Notes: generated by a model not told the origin, from the letters alone. A stretch of 19,446 nt of DNA from CAZWEZ01 sp964632795 (GCA_964632795.1 CAZWEZ010000071.1:1-19446); one strand, 5' to 3'; positions 1 through 6,594 are shown, counted from the stretch's first letter. Numbers and translations: made by a program.

Positions 1-138
1 GCCGTTCCGGTCGCCTCGGCGTGCCGCCGGAGGGCGTCGAAAAGCCTTGACGATGTCACCGCATCGCCGGCGGCTTTCCTCCTACCCGGCGACACGCCGA
101 GGCGATCTCTATGGGTCATTATTAGTGCAGGTTGGTAT
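1..138 (+). repeat. Palindromic repeat unit after the exported-protein gene
   Basis: Stem arms tcgcctcggcgtg (11–23) and cacgccgaggcga (93–105) are exact reverse complements, with an inner pair gccgccgg (23–30) and ccggcggc (67–74). The 33-nt tail occupies 106–138 and differs from the tail at 4945–4977 at 5 positions. The blocks ggagggcgtcg and cctcctacccg match the reverse-strand unit at 3182–3318. The window begins at or near its left end, so it may be one half of a composite. A minus-strand frame from the ATG at 119 remains open to the window edge. Confidence 0.8.
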
Positions 139-146
139 AAGGCCGC

Positions 147-803
147 TCAACCGCAGTCGAGCTTGGCGTCGTATTGGAAATCCCTGGAATACCAGGAGGG
201 TTCGACCCACAGTCCGACCTCGCCGGCCTTGCTCTTCTCGGCGGGAATCTTGAACGACATCCTCTGGCCGGCGGTGAGCCGGAGACGACGCTTGGTGATG
301 AGCTTCTTGCCGTCGATCCTGAAAATGGAGATTTGGCCGGTCTTGGGCCAAGGCTGGCCTTCGTTGAACACCTGGAAGATGGCGGTCCTGGCATCGCACC
401 GGGCAATGATCTTGAGGGCGATTTCATCCCCGCTTCCGCCGCCGACCCTGATCGTCTGGGCATCGGCGAGGCAGCGCGTCACCTCGACCCGCTGTCGGAT
501 ATTCTCGACGTATTCCTTGAGCCTGCCGTCGCTCAGCTTGATCTTGTCCTTGGTGACCAGGACGCTGCCGCCCCTGGAATAGATGTCCTCCAGCTTCTTG
601 AGCTGCTTTTCCCACTTGTCGAGATAAGCGTACCAGTCACCCTTGCGTTTCTTCTCGACGTATTTCTTGACACTCGCGTGGCTGAGATTGCTCCACCATT
701 GAACCTTGGGGAAGGGAGCACACTCGGCCTTTGCCATGCCGGCGAAGACCACGGCCACGGCCAGCGTCGCGCCCCCGATGACGAAATGGCGGAAAAGGAC
801 CAT
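147..803 (-). CDS. Exported protein of unknown function
   Basis: 218 residues. A clear Sec signal peptide (MVLFRHFVIGGATLAVAVVF, then AGMAKA) is likely cleaved before Glu27. The mature part has four cysteines (28, 111, 136, 217), an even number consistent with two periplasmic disulfides. A Lys/Trp/Tyr-rich helical stretch lies at about 45–75 (KKYVEKKRKGDWYAYLDKWE). A C-terminal half, from about 115, looks beta-rich (RLRLTAGQRMSFKIP). I do not recognise the family. GAGGG abuts the ATG and AGGG lies a little farther upstream. It has its own candidate promoter and is followed 8 nt later by a palindromic repeat. Confidence 0.85.
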   Translation of the reverse strand: MVLFRHFVIGGATLAVAVVFAGMAKAECAPFPKVQWWSNLSHASVKKYVEKKRKGDWYAYLDKWEKQLKKLEDIYSRGGSVLVTKDKIKLSDGRLKEYVENIRQRVEVTRCLADAQTIRVGGGSGDEIALKIIARCDARTAIFQVFNEGQPWPKTGQISIFRIDGKKLITKRRLRLTAGQRMSFKIPAEKSKAGEVGLWVEPSWYSRDFQYDAKLDCG

Positions 804-853
804 CCCTCTATCCCTACGTGCTCTTCAGGCCAAGGAATCGCTCTCCATGGATG

Positions 854-881
854 GATATAGATAACTATTCCACGATCGCAA
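854..881 (-). promoter_or_regulatory. Candidate promoter of the exported-protein gene
   Basis: On the minus strand TTGCGA (881–876) is followed after 16 nt by TATATC (859–854), about 50 nt upstream of the start at 803 and within the 98-nt gap after rluC. The surrounding sequence is visibly more A+T-rich than the coding regions. No terminator for rluC is evident in the gap. Confidence 0.4.
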
Positions 882-901
882 TACAGTCCCGAGCCGAGAG
901 C

Positions 902-1894
902 CTACGATTCCGGAAGATTTTCGAAACCGCCGTCGGCGTCTTGCGGGTCGAACCCGAAGAATCGCCAGGTGGCCAGCATGTGATCGGGCAGCGGCGCCGT
1001 CACCTCGAGGATGCCGCCATCGGGATGGGGGATGCGGATGGCCCTGGCGTGCAGGTGCAGCCGGCGGGCGATGCCCGAGCCGGCAAGGTAGGCGGCGCCT
1101 CCGCCGTACTTGCCGTCGCCGAGGATGGGGGTGCCGATGGCCGCGCAGTGGACGCGAAGCTGGTGGGTGCGTCCGGTCTGGGGCTCGAGCGCCAGCCAGG
1201 CCGCTTCCCTTCCCGCCTTCTCGACGACCCGGTAGTCGGTGAGCGCCCTCTTGCCGGCGCCGGCGGCCGAAACCCGTTCGCCGTGCGGGCCGGGCAGCTT
1301 GGCCAGGGCGAGGTCGATGCGGCCCCGGGACGGTTTCGGCGTTCCGGCGACCACCGCCCAGTACAGCTTGCGCGCCTCCCTGGAGCGGAAGGCCGCCGTC
1401 ATTTTGGAAGCGGCGGCGGCGCTGCGGGCCAGCAGCAGCACCCCGGAGGCGTCCTTGTCGAGCCGGTGGACCAGCCGCGGGCGCTCGCCGGCATCGAACC
1501 TGAGTTCGTCCAGCATGGCGTCCAGGTGGCGGTGGATTCCGGTCCCGCCCTGGACCGCCAGCCCCGGCGGCTTGTTGACGGCCAGCATCCGGTGGTCCCG
1601 GTGGAGCACGGATTCCCGCAACGCCTCGGCTTGGGCGGCGTCGATTTTGGGGCTCGGTTTCGGTGCTTTCGGCGGCGCCTGCTCCCCTTCGCCCAGCGGC
1701 GGCACCCGGATCCGCTGTCCGGGGACCAGCCTGGCCCCGGCCTTGGCCCGCCGGCCGTCGATTCGCACCTGGCCGGTGCGCAGCAGTTTCTGGAGGCGGC
1801 CCTGAGTGAGCGACGGGAAATGCCGCCGGAACCAGCGGTCGAGTCTGAGGTCGGCCTCATCGCCGACGACCTCGACGGTCGTCACCCCGCTCAT
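902..1894 (-). CDS. rluC: RluA-family 23S rRNA pseudouridine synthase (RluC type)
   Basis: 330 residues from the ATG at 1894. An S4 RNA-binding domain is at about 15–65 (RLDRWFRRHFPSLTQGRLQK). The catalytic domain has MLAVNKPPGLAVQGG (103–117), the HRLDKDASG motif with catalytic Asp146, and LEPQTGRTHQLRVHC (236–250). It converts specific uridines of rRNA to pseudouridine. RluC is favoured over RluD or RluA by the S4 domain and by the rarA neighbourhood, but exact target sites cannot be read from sequence. The gene is translationally coupled to rarA through ATGA. A Lys/Pro-rich linker at 71–84 joins the two domains. Confidence 0.9.
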   Translation of the reverse strand: MSGVTTVEVVGDEADLRLDRWFRRHFPSLTQGRLQKLLRTGQVRIDGRRAKAGARLVPGQRIRVPPLGEGEQAPPKAPKPSPKIDAAQAEALRESVLHRDHRMLAVNKPPGLAVQGGTGIHRHLDAMLDELRFDAGERPRLVHRLDKDASGVLLLARSAAAASKMTAAFRSREARKLYWAVVAGTPKPSRGRIDLALAKLPGPHGERVSAAGAGKRALTDYRVVEKAGREAAWLALEPQTGRTHQLRVHCAAIGTPILGDGKYGGGAAYLAGSGIARRLHLHARAIRIPHPDGGILEVTAPLPDHMLATWRFFGFDPQDADGGFENLPES

Positions 1895-3183
1895 ATTGTC
1901 CCCTTGTCCCGGCGCAGTTTGTCCCAGTAGGCCAGCCGCTTGGCGATCTCGCGCTCGAAGCCGCGCTCGCCGGGGGAATAGAAGCGCCGCCGCGCCATGC
2001 CCTCGGGGAAGTAGTCCTGTCCCGAGAAGCCGTCCTCGGCGTCGTGGTCGTATTGGTACCCCTTGGCGTAGCCCAGGTCCTTCATCAGCCGGGTCGGGGC
2101 GTTGAGGATGTGCTTCGGGGGATTGAGCGAGCCGGTCTCGCGGGCCGTCCTCATAGCCGCTGATTCGGCCTTGTAGGCGGCGTTGGACTTGGGAGCGGTG
2201 CCCAGGTAGACGATGCACTGGACCAGGGCCAGCTCGCCCTCGGGCGAGCCCAGCCGCTCGTAGGCCTCCCAGGCGGCGATCGCCTGGACCAGGGCCTCGG
2301 GATCGGCCAGTCCGATGTCCTCGGCGGCGAACCGGAGCAGCCGGCGGGCGATGTAACGGGGGTCCTCGCCGCCGGCGATCATGCGGGCGAACCAGTACAG
2401 CGCGGCATCGGTGTCGGAGCCGCGCAGGCTCTTGTGGAGGGCGCTGATCAGGTTGTAGTGGCCCTCCTGGGACTTGTCGTACAGCGGCACCCGCTGTTGC
2501 ACCGCCGCGGCCAGGGCGGCGGTCCCGAGGACTGGTTGGTCGGCCAGCTCGGACAGCGCCTCGGCCATGTTGAGCAGGTAGCGGCCGTCGCCGTCGGCCA
2601 TCGCCAGAAGGGCCAGGCGGGCGTCCTCGTCGAGCGGCAGCCTCCGGCCGAACTCGGCCTCGGCCCGGCGCAGGATCTCGGCCAGCGACTCCCCGTCGAG
2701 CCGTCTCAGCACCAACACCTGGCACCGCGAAAGCAGCGCCGCGATCAACTCGAAGGACGGATTCTCGGTGGTCGCCCCGACCAGGATCACCGTGCCGTCC
2801 TCGACGTAGGGCAGGAAGCCGTCCTGCTGGATGCGGTTGAAGCGATGGACCTCGTCGATGAACAACAGGGTGCCATGCCCGTCCTGGCGCCGGGTGCGGG
2901 CCTCCTCGAAGATCCGCCGCAGGTCGGCGACGCCCGAGAAGACCGCCGACAGGGGCTCGAAGTGAAGGTCGGTGTGTTCGGCCAGCAGCCGGGCAATGGT
3001 CGTCTTGCCCGTTCCCGGCGGCCCCCACAGGACGATCGAGGACAGCTTGCCGGTGGCCACCATGCGGCCGATGGGGCCGTCGGCGCCGAGCAGGTGGTCC
3101 TGGCCCACCACCTCGTCCAGGCGCCCGGGACGCAGGCGGTCGGCCAGCGGACGCGGGGCCTGGGATTCGAACAGGGTGGTCAT
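1891..3183 (-). CDS. rarA: Replication-associated recombination protein A (AAA+ ATPase)
   Basis: 430 residues from the ATG at 3183 (MTTLFESQAPRPLADRLRPG). Walker A GPPGTGKT spans 54–61, Walker B LLFIDEVH spans 106–113, sensor 1 GATTENPSF spans 136–144, and SRCQV follows at 152–156. The C-terminal part with LMKDLGYAKGYQYDHD and the tail RERE-type region is typical of RarA/MgsA, which acts at stalled replication forks with SSB. A longer open frame begins at 3381, but its first 66 residues are translated repeat. No Shine–Dalgarno sequence precedes 3183; the tail reads CTCCTTGGT there. The stop overlaps the next gene by 4 nt (ATGA). Confidence 0.95.
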   Translation of the reverse strand: MTTLFESQAPRPLADRLRPGRLDEVVGQDHLLGADGPIGRMVATGKLSSIVLWGPPGTGKTTIARLLAEHTDLHFEPLSAVFSGVADLRRIFEEARTRRQDGHGTLLFIDEVHRFNRIQQDGFLPYVEDGTVILVGATTENPSFELIAALLSRCQVLVLRRLDGESLAEILRRAEAEFGRRLPLDEDARLALLAMADGDGRYLLNMAEALSELADQPVLGTAALAAAVQQRVPLYDKSQEGHYNLISALHKSLRGSDTDAALYWFARMIAGGEDPRYIARRLLRFAAEDIGLADPEALVQAIAAWEAYERLGSPEGELALVQCIVYLGTAPKSNAAYKAESAAMRTARETGSLNPPKHILNAPTRLMKDLGYAKGYQYDHDAEDGFSGQDYFPEGMARRRFYSPGERGFEREIAKRLAYWDKLRRDKGTI

Positions 3184-3425
3184 ACCAAGGAGCGATGATA
3201 ATGGCCCATGGAGATCGTGCCCGCGCCCCGTCGGGTAGGAGGCGCGTTGCCGGCGATGGTGCGCATCGTCAAGGCGTGCCGACGCCCTCCGACGGGGCGA
3301 GGGCGCGACCGAAACGGCGGCTTTCCAAGGCTTTCGGACAGCGTCGCGCCCGCCTTGCGATGGGCCGCATCGCCGCGGCAAGCGCTCCTAACCGAAAGCC
3401 TTGGAAAGCCGTCTCCATGGGCCAT
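3180..3425 (-). CDS. Element-encoded 81-residue reading frame between the protease and rarA
   Basis: The ATG at 3425 follows AAGGAG with an ideal 8-nt spacing, 18 nt after the protease stop. The frame (MAHGDGFPRLSVRSACRGDA, then SESLGKP, ending GHYHRSLV) runs through the entire composite repeat and stops at TGA 3182–3180, overlapping the rarA ATG by 4 nt (ATGA). It resembles no family I know and contains no obvious domain. It may be a chance product of the repeat, or a coupling frame that lets ribosomes reach rarA. Confidence 0.35.
   Translation of the reverse strand: MAHGDGFPRLSVRSACRGDAAHRKAGATLSESLGKPPFRSRPRPVGGRRHALTMRTIAGNAPPTRRGAGTISMGHYHRSLV
3182..3318 (-). repeat. Palindromic repeat unit, left half of the composite
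   Basis: Read on the minus strand, this unit has stem arms related by ccgacggggcg (3289–3299) and cgccccgtcgg (3224–3234), a central CGATG/CATCG hairpin, the conserved block cctcctacccg, and the 33-nt tail (3214–3182). It is most similar to the unit at 1–138, but the stem arms differ in sequence while both remain self-complementary. Confidence 0.8.
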
Positions 3426-3444
3426 TATCATCGCTCCTTGGTAT
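3318..3444 (+). repeat. Palindromic repeat unit, right half of the composite
   Basis: A perfect 20-bp stem is formed by cggctttccaaggctttcgg (3318–3337) and its reverse complement (3392–3411). The loop contains a second hairpin GCGATG…CATCGC around 3357–3373, and the 33-nt tail follows (3412–3444). Stem and loop correspond to the copy at 4850–4977. The inner hairpin shows a compensatory C:G to T:A change between the copies. Confidence 0.85.
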
Positions 3445-4958
3445 CACTGGCGGAAGACCATCCTGACGTCCTTGCCCTCGCGGCCGAGGACGATCTCCCA
3501 GCGGCCGACCCGCCGTTCGAGCTCGACTCCGAGCTGGCGGACCGAAGCCACCTTTCGGCCGTTGATCTCCTTGACCATGTCGCCGGGACGGAACCGCATC
3601 CTGTGGGCGGCGCTGTTACGGCGCAGGCGGAGGATGAAGACCCCGGACTCGAAGCTCTCCATGCCCAACTCGTCGGCCAGGGCCGGCGACATGTTGGCCA
3701 CCGTCGCCCCGGACAACGGGTGAGGTCCCTCGAGGTCGGTAACCTCGCGCGGAGGACTCTCGGGGGGCGGCATCAGATCCACTCTCAGAGTTGATTCCCG
3801 CTCTTTCCGCCACACCGTCAGCTCGGCTGCCCCGCCCACCCCCAGGGTGGCGATGCGGTACTTGAGGTCCTCCGGGTCGTTGACCTGGTGGCCGTTGACG
3901 GTGAGCAGCACGTCGCCGACGGACAGTCCGGCGCGGGCGGCGGGGCCACTTGGATAGACCTCTGTTATCAACACCCCGAACGGCCGCTGCATGCCCAGCG
4001 AGGCGGCGATGTCGGAGCCCACCCCCTGCCCCCAGGCGCCGAACCAGGGCCGGACCAGACGCCCGGTTTCGGTGATGCCGGCAATCACCGAGCGCACCAT
4101 GTTCGAGGGAATCGCGAAACCGATGCCGAGGGAACCGCCGCTCTTGGAGTATATGGCGCTGTTGATGCCGACCAGATGGCCGTCCATGCCGACCAGGGCG
4201 CCCCCGGAATTGCCGGGGTTGATGGCGGCGTCGGTCTGGATGAACGAATTGAGGTCCGAGTTCCCGATCCGGGTGCGGGACAGGGCCGAGACGATGCCGC
4301 TGGTCACCGTCTGGCCGACCCCGAAGGGGTTGCCGATGGCCAGCACCAGATCGCCGACCTCCAGCTCGTCGGAATCGCGCAACTCGAGGAAGGGCAGTGG
4401 TTCGCCTTCGGTATCCACCCTCAAGACCGCCAGATCGGTGCGTTCGTCGGTGCCGACGATGTCGGCCTCGAATTCACGGCGGTCGGCCAGCACCACGGTG
4501 ATCTGGTCGGCGCCCTCGATGACGTGGTAGTTGGTGACGATCAGCCCCTCGGCGTCGACGATGACCCCCGAACCGAGGGAGTTCTGGACCCGCTTGCGGG
4601 ACCGCTCCAGGCCCAACCCGAACCTCTCGCCGAAGAAACGGCGGAAGAACGGGTCGTTGAACAACGGCACCACCTGGCGCGTGCGCACCACCTTGCTGGT
4701 GTAAATGTTGACCACCGCCGGCGCCGTCTTGCGGACCAGCGGGGCGTAGGACAGCCGGATCTGGTCGGCGGATTCGGGAAGCCGCTTCTCGGCTGCCTCG
4801 ACGGACGCCACCGCCATCGCGCAAACCATCGCCGCCACGGCGGCAATGCCGGCTTTCCAAGGCTTTCGGACAGCGTCGCGCGGCCCTTGTGATGGGCCGC
4901 CATCACGGCGGGTCACGCTCAAGGGCGAAAGCCTTGGAAAGCCGTCTCCATGGGTCAT
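3444..4958 (-). CDS. degP: Periplasmic Do/HtrA-family serine protease
   Basis: 504 residues from the ATG at 4958. The trypsin-like domain shows His145 (VTNYHVIEG), Asp175 (DERTDLAVLRVD) and nucleophile Ser251 (NPGNSGGALV). Two PDZ domains follow at about 305–395 and 415–503. The family degrades or refolds misfolded envelope proteins. The hydrophobic signal core is at residues 37–53 with likely cleavage near VEA or EAA (54–56). Residues 1–36, including the basic RKPWK before the core, are encoded by the repeat unit at 4850–4977, so the present start and signal n-region look acquired. GTG (4916) or TTG (4922) starts are possible alternatives. DegP, DegQ and MucD types are not separable here. 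Confidence 0.93.
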   Translation of the reverse strand: MTHGDGFPRLSPLSVTRRDGGPSQGPRDAVRKPWKAGIAAVAAMVCAMAVASVEAAEKRLPESADQIRLSYAPLVRKTAPAVVNIYTSKVVRTRQVVPLFNDPFFRRFFGERFGLGLERSRKRVQNSLGSGVIVDAEGLIVTNYHVIEGADQITVVLADRREFEADIVGTDERTDLAVLRVDTEGEPLPFLELRDSDELEVGDLVLAIGNPFGVGQTVTSGIVSALSRTRIGNSDLNSFIQTDAAINPGNSGGALVGMDGHLVGINSAIYSKSGGSLGIGFAIPSNMVRSVIAGITETGRLVRPWFGAWGQGVGSDIAASLGMQRPFGVLITEVYPSGPAARAGLSVGDVLLTVNGHQVNDPEDLKYRIATLGVGGAAELTVWRKERESTLRVDLMPPPESPPREVTDLEGPHPLSGATVANMSPALADELGMESFESGVFILRLRRNSAAHRMRFRPGDMVKEINGRKVASVRQLGVELERRVGRWEIVLGREGKDVRMVFRQ

Positions 4959-4977
4959 TATCAGTGCGCCTTGGTAT
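4850..4977 (+). repeat. Palindromic repeat unit inside the 5' end of the protease gene
   Basis: Stem arms cggctttccaaggctttcg (4850–4868) and its exact reverse complement (4926–4944) enclose a loop with a secondary hairpin GTGATG…CATCAC. They are followed by the 33-nt conserved tail (4945–4977). The first arm and neighbouring loop match the unit at 3318–3444 closely, and its tail differs from that copy at 4 of 33 positions. It is a single unit with one tail, and its left end shows no visible target duplication. Confidence 0.85.
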
Positions 4978-4996
4978 TACCCATCATCCTCACCAT
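4961..4996 (-). CDS. Short upstream frame, probable original start of the protease gene
   Basis: An 11-codon frame (MVRMMGNTKAH) starts at the ATG at 4996, with GGAGG about 10 nt upstream, and ends at a TGA lying 2 nt before the ATG at 4958. Its first six codons and first base of the seventh lie outside the repeat unit; the rest, including the stop, is repeat. Deleting the repeat (4850–4977) joins these codons in frame to the hydrophobic signal sequence of the protease. It may be a relic of the original start, or now a leader peptide coupled to the protease. Expression is unproven. Confidence 0.4.
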   Translation of the reverse strand: MVRMMGNTKAH

Positions 4997-5035
4997 GCCT
5001 CGATTGCCTCCGACAGCCAACTCGGGAGAGGTGTC

Positions 5036-5061
5036 TTTATAGCAGAGGAACGAACCGACAA
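5036..5061 (-). promoter_or_regulatory. Weak candidate promoter for the Do-protease operon
   Basis: Just after the rplQ terminator the minus strand reads TTGTCG (5061–5056), a 14-nt spacer, then TATAAA (5041–5036). The spacer is short for sigma-70, so this may be a different sigma-factor site (heat-shock type promoters often serve such proteases) or not a promoter. Some promoter is expected between 5062 and 4997 because transcription from upstream is terminated. This is only the best-looking candidate. Confidence 0.25.
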
Positions 5062-5062
5062 C

Positions 5063-5087
5063 AAAAAAAAGCGGCCCGGACGGCCGC
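5063..5087 (-). terminator. Rho-independent terminator after rplQ
   Basis: On the minus strand GCGGCC (5087–5082) pairs with GGCCGC (5076–5071) around a 5-nt loop, followed directly by eight T residues (5070–5063). It is placed 28 nt after the rplQ stop and closes the rpsM–rpoA–rplQ transcript. Confidence 0.93.
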
Positions 5088-5115
5088 CTTGTTCCCCGGG
5101 CAACCGGTTCGCCGG

Positions 5116-5547
5116 CTATTCGGCTTCGGCTTCGGCGGCGGCCTCGTCGGCGGCGAGGCGTTCCCTGTCTTCGGCGCCCTTGGCCTCGGGGTCGCGGTCG
5201 ACCAGTTCGATGATCGCCATCGGGGCGTTGTCGCCGTAGCGGAAGCCGACCTTGAGGATCCGGGTGTAACCGCCATTGCGCTCCTTGTAGCGCTCGGCCA
5301 GGGGGCCGAACAGCTTGCCCACCAGTTGCCTGTCCTGGAGCACCGACAGCGCCCGGCGCCGGGCGTACAGGGTGCCGTTCTTGCCCAGCGTGATCATCCG
5401 CTCGGCGGCCCGGCGCAGTTCCTTGGCCTTGGGCAGGGTGGTGGTGATCTGCTCGTGCTTGAGCAGGGACGCCGCCATGTTGGCGAACATCGCCTTGCGG
5501 TGGGAACTGGTCCGGTTCAGTTTGCGAGCGCCCATGCGGTGACGCAT
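5116..5547 (-). CDS. rplQ: 50S ribosomal protein L17
   Basis: 143 residues. MRHRMGARKLNRTSSHRKAM and MAASLLKHEQITTTLPKAKE are diagnostic of L17. The last 20 or so residues are an acidic Ala/Glu tail (LAADEAAAEAEAE) of the kind seen in alphaproteobacterial L17. It is the last ribosomal gene of the cluster and is followed 28 nt later by an intrinsic terminator. Confidence 0.97.
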   Translation of the reverse strand: MRHRMGARKLNRTSSHRKAMFANMAASLLKHEQITTTLPKAKELRRAAERMITLGKNGTLYARRRALSVLQDRQLVGKLFGPLAERYKERNGGYTRILKVGFRYGDNAPMAIIELVDRDPEAKGAEDRERLAADEAAAEAEAE

Positions 5548-5580
5548 CGTGGTCTCTCCTCTGGCCGTGTCAGCCTTATC

Positions 5581-6594
5581 TTAGAAGGGCTCTTCCAGTT
5601 TCTTGGCCAGTTCCTCGATGTTCTCGGGCGGCCAGTTGGGAATTTCCATGCCGAGATGAAGCCCCATCTGGGCCAGCACCTCCTTGATCTCGTTGAGCGA
5701 CTTGCGGCCGAAGTTGGGGGTCCGCAGCATGTCGGCCTCGGTCTTCTGGACCAGATCGCCGATGTAGATGATGTTGTCGTTCTTGAGGCAGTTGGCCGAA
5801 CGCACCGACAACTCCAATTCGTCCACCTTGCGCAGCAGGTTCTTGTTGAAGGGGAGATCGTCCTTCTCCTCCTCGATCACCGCCTGCGGTTCCTCGAAGT
5901 TGATGAACAACTGGAGTTGGTCCTGGAGGATCCGGGCCGCCAGGGCGACGGCGTCCTCGGGGCTGACCGCGCCGTTGGTGGTGATCTCCATGGACAGCTT
6001 GTCGTGGTCGGTGACCTGGCCGACGCGGGTATTGTCCACCTTGTAGGCGACCTTTCGCACCGGCGAGAAGACGGCATCGACGGGGATCAGCCCGATCGGG
6101 TTATCCTCGGCCCGGCTCTGGGAGGCGGCCACGTAGCCCTTGCCGTGATCGACCGTCATTTCCATCGAGATCTTGGCCCCCTTGTCCATGGTGCAGATGA
6201 CCAGGTCGGGGTTCATGATCTTGATGTCGGGACCGGTCTCGATCATGCTCGCCGTGATCTCGCCCGGGCCATTGGCGGTCAGGATCATCCGCTTCGACCC
6301 TTCGCTGTAAAGGGCCAGCCCCATCGACTTGATGTTGAGGACGATGTCGGTTACGTCCTCGCGGACCCCGGGGATCGACGAGAACTCGTGAAGCACGCCG
6401 TCGATCTGCACCGATGTCACCGCCGCGCCCTGAAGCGAAGACAGCAATATCCGCCGAAGGGCGTTGCCCAGAGTCATGCCGAAGCCCCGTTCCAGGGGTT
6501 CGGCGACGATGGTGGCCGTGCGTTTGGGATCGACCCCAGGCACTATGTCGAGCTTGTGGGGTTTAATGAGTTCGTGCCAATTCTTTTGAATCAC
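5581..6594 (-). CDS. rpoA: DNA-directed RNA polymerase subunit alpha (GTG start)
   Basis: 337 residues. The N-terminal assembly domain includes RGFGMTLGNALRRILLSSLQ (residues 36–55). The C-terminal domain after the linker (about residue 245 onward) includes LSVRSANCLKNDNIIYIGDL. Arg265, Asn268 and Cys269 fall at the same numbers as the E. coli DNA- and activator-contact residues. The start codon is GTG, with GAGG about 8 nt upstream and the expected N-terminus MIQKNWHELIKP. It is preceded by a hairpin-rich spacer and followed by rplQ after 33 nt. Confidence 0.98.
   Translation of the reverse strand: MIQKNWHELIKPHKLDIVPGVDPKRTATIVAEPLERGFGMTLGNALRRILLSSLQGAAVTSVQIDGVLHEFSSIPGVREDVTDIVLNIKSMGLALYSEGSKRMILTANGPGEITASMIETGPDIKIMNPDLVICTMDKGAKISMEMTVDHGKGYVAASQSRAEDNPIGLIPVDAVFSPVRKVAYKVDNTRVGQVTDHDKLSMEITTNGAVSPEDAVALAARILQDQLQLFINFEEPQAVIEEEKDDLPFNKNLLRKVDELELSVRSANCLKNDNIIYIGDLVQKTEADMLRTPNFGRKSLNEIKEVLAQMGLHLGMEIPNWPPENIEELAKKLEEPF

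Larger units (their letters stand above)
3182..3444. mobile_element. Composite 263-bp element with perfect 33-bp terminal inverted repeats
   Basis: The first 33 nt (3182–3214, beginning ataccaaggagcgatgataa) are the exact reverse complement of the last 33 nt (3412–3444). Inside are two divergent palindromic units placed back to back with tails outward (3182–3318 and 3318–3444). The ends carry AT/AT or TA/TA next to the flanks, compatible with a 2-bp target duplication. It fills the whole space between the protease stop and the rarA start. There is no transposase gene, so it would be non-autonomous (MITE-like). The family is not recognised. Confidence 0.75.

Noticed and set aside
902..3028. 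Single 708-codon frame spanning rarA and the pseudouridine synthase
   Set aside because: Its first 378 codons are out of frame with rarA and meaningless; the true synthase starts at 1894 in an ATGA overlap.
1891..3381. Longer rarA beginning at 3381
   Set aside because: The extra 66 residues are translated palindromic repeat; RarA proteins begin near MTTLFESQ, which fits the ATG at 3183.
3182..3444. The composite repeat as an insertion sequence with its own transposase
   Set aside because: It is only 263 bp, with no frame resembling a transposase; at most it is a non-autonomous element.
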